This document shows, piece by piece, positions 4,621 through 5,730 of a DNA stretch of 5,730 nucleotides. The position numbers and the translations under genes were made by a program. Source of the DNA: Bryobacterales bacterium. Lineage in GTDB: Bacteria; Acidobacteriota; Terriglobia; Bryobacterales; Bryobacteraceae. The notes below the pieces were generated by a model, which was not told the DNA's origin, made no database searches, and saw nothing but the letters and a program-made list of their open reading frames with translations. Location: positions 1-5,730 of the forward strand of contig DNFG01000021.1 of the NCBI GenBank assembly GCA_003487005.1, read 5' to 3'. Positions within the stretch are counted from its first letter, which is position 1. Every line of letters starts with the position of its first letter.

Positions 4621-5730
4621 GCGGGGTGGACCAGGGGCTGTTCCTGGACCTGGCGCGACGGAGCCTCCGGTTTCCGATTGCGGCTGATCTGACTCTGCAC
4701 GAACAGGCGGAGCCTGAGACGGCGCGGCGCGACGCGACTATTCTGGGCCGGGTGATAGCGGAGTCGGCGAAGCGCTGGGGTTGTCCGATTGGATTGCCGC
4801 TGATGGATTTGCGCCTGGAGAAGGCGGATCTCGTGAGCAGGTTGGGTTTACCAGCGGAGGAAGCGGAAAGGTTTCACTTTGCGGAACCGCCTCCGGACAC
4901 GCTGCCGGAGCGACCGTTTCCGGAGGCGCACGCCGCGGCGATCGGGGCGATCCGTTGGGTTCGCGCACACACAGCGCTGGTTCCATGCGGAATCACGATC
5001 GGGCCCTTCTCGCTATTGACGAGGCTGCTGGCGGACCCGATCACCCCGCTGGCACTGCTGGCGCGAGGGGGAGATGGGCGGGAGGATCCGGAGATTGAAG
5101 TGGCGCTCCGCGCGAGGACGCTGGCGATGGAGACGGTGGAGCGGTCAGTGGGAGCGCAACTGGAGGCCGGGGCGGAGGTCATCATCGTTTGCGAGCCTTC
5201 GGCATCAACGGCGTACTTGTCACCGCGACAGATGCGGGCGGGCGGGGGATTGTTTGAGGAGTTCGTGCTGGCGCCGAACCGGCGGTTGCGCGACCGGATC
5301 CGGGCGGCGGGGGCGCTGCTGTTCTTCCACAATTGCGGGGAGTTGACGGACGCGATGGTGGCGGCCTTCGGGGCGGATCTGCATCCGGAGGTGTTGAGTC
5401 TGGGCAGTTCGCGCGATCTGGCGGCGGACACGGCGCTGGCGCCCGAGGATGTTGTTCTGTACGGCAACCTGCCGACGAGGCGGTTTTACAGTGATTCGGC
5501 GATGCCGGTGGAGGAGGTTGTCCGGTTGACCGTGGACTTGGTGGCGCGGATGCGCGCGACGGGGCATGCCCATATTCCGGGCTCGGAGTGTGACGTTCTG
5601 CACGTGGAAGCCGCCGCTCATATAGAGGTAAATGACGTTTTTGGCCGTGGCCGTCTGGCGCAATTTCGAGGACTGTTCGAAGGCGGCGTAGGAGCGGCTG
5701 GAGAGCGAATGGCCGAGAAGGCCGACGCCG
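4617..5730 (+). CDS. second URO-D superfamily methyltransferase, 3' end replaced at about 5606
   Basis: A frame from the GTG at 4617, overlapping the corrinoid stop by 4 bp, stays open to the window edge. GTG 4626, 10 nt after GGAG at 4612-4615, is an alternative start. Residues 1-330 look like a URO-D-fold methyltransferase. GITIGPFSLLTRLLADP is at 125-141. CEPSASTAYLSPRQM is at 192-206, before a VLAPNRRLRDRI helix. FFHNCGE carries zinc ligands H238 and C240, and YGNLPTR is at 282-288. PGSECDVLHV at 321-330 gives C325 as third zinc ligand. It is divergent from the upstream URO-D gene, so it is not a simple duplicate. From residue 331 (base 5607) on, about 41 codons no longer resemble the family. 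They are antisense to a DUF1501-like frame. The normal end, probably some 20 residues more, seems lost. Likely role: the second transfer step, from methyl-corrinoid to an acceptor, or the reverse. Confidence 0.82.
   Translation, partial: MSGVDQGLFLDLARRSLRFPIAADLTLHEQAEPETARRDATILGRVIAESAKRWGCPIGLPLMDLRLEKADLVSRLGLPAEEAERFHFAEPPPDTLPERPFPEAHAAAIGAIRWVRAHTALVPCGITIGPFSLLTRLLADPITPLALLARGGDGREDPEIEVALRARTLAMETVERSVGAQLEAGAEVIIVCEPSASTAYLSPRQMRAGGGLFEEFVLAPNRRLRDRIRAAGALLFFHNCGELTDAMVAAFGADLHPEVLSLGSSRDLAADTALAPEDVVLYGNLPTRRFYSDSAMPVEEVVRLTVDLVARMRATGHAHIPGSECDVLHVEAAAHIEVNDVFGRGRLAQFRGLFEGGVGAAGERMAEKADA
5607..5730 (-). pseudogene. fragment of a DUF1501-family gene, cut at both ends
   Basis: Read leftward from the window edge, this frame gives a stretch like the N-terminal part of DUF1501 proteins, which are exported proteins of unknown function common in Acidobacteriota and Planctomycetota. 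GVGLLGHSLSSRSYAAF resembles the end of a Tat-type leader. TATAKNVIYLYMSGGF matches the family's hallmark segment, which normally runs AK-x-VI-x-L-x-MSGG-x-SH-x-D-TFDPKP. After MSGGF the expected SHxDTFD is missing. The frame instead passes into the antisense of the methyltransferase gene (HVQNVTLRARN), with no stop until about 5220. Codons end mostly in C, as in the other - strand gene. The start is beyond the right edge. It is either a genuine truncated gene or the product of a chimeric assembly. Recognition is from memory of the family motif, so moderate confidence. Confidence 0.6.

Noticed and set aside
5220..5663. A 147-codon - strand gene starting at 5663
   Set aside because: Only its first 19 residues resemble anything (DUF1501). 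The rest is Arg/His/Pro-rich antisense of the second URO-D gene. It is better read as a gene fragment joined to a shadow frame.
1..5730. CRISPR array, tRNA, rRNA, insertion sequence ends or attachment sites
   Set aside because: No regularly spaced repeats, cloverleaf-like stretch, rRNA-like sequence, transposase or paired terminal repeats were visible on reading. The right-hand breakpoint shows no recognisable mobile-element end.

Overview
This high-GC bacterial window holds five protein-coding regions and the end of a sixth. The mix is a MacA/HlyD-type efflux adaptor, a secreted formylglycine-type sulfatase, a corrinoid (B12) methyl-transfer cassette built from URO-D-superfamily proteins, and a DUF1501-like fragment. 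It resembles accessory gene content common in Acidobacteriota (Solibacter/Bryobacter group) and in Planctomycetota or Verrucomicrobiota. Acidobacteriota is my preferred inference, but no marker gene here proves it. The + strand is richer in G than in C everywhere, even across the gene encoded on the - strand.

Layout. Positions 5-1219 (-) carry a complete RND/ABC-type periplasmic adaptor, whose transporter partner would lie beyond the left edge. A roughly 100-bp divergent intergenic region follows, with an inverted repeat, a G8 tract and an extended -10-like element. Positions 1322-2686 (+) carry a sulfatase with a Tat-like leader and all the expected active-site motifs. After a 36-bp gap come three tightly packed + strand genes. 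These are a URO-D-fold methyltransferase (2723-3979), a MtaC/MtbC-type corrinoid protein (3985-4620) and a second, divergent URO-D-fold methyltransferase (from 4617). Gaps of 5 bp and a 4-bp GTGA overlap suggest one transcript and translational coupling.

The three genes read as a corrinoid-dependent methyl-transfer module. One URO-D protein would load a methyl group from an unknown donor onto the corrinoid protein, and the other would pass it to an acceptor. The sulfatase upstream may be part of the same catabolic unit, releasing sulfate from a methylated or sulfated substrate, but this is only inferred from position.

The right end is the oddest part. At about 5601-5609 the recognisable C-terminus of the second methyltransferase stops abruptly. 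From the same point a - strand reading frame begins to match the N-terminal region of a DUF1501 protein. Both genes look cut at one breakpoint, which means either a genuine rearrangement or a chimeric contig or read end.
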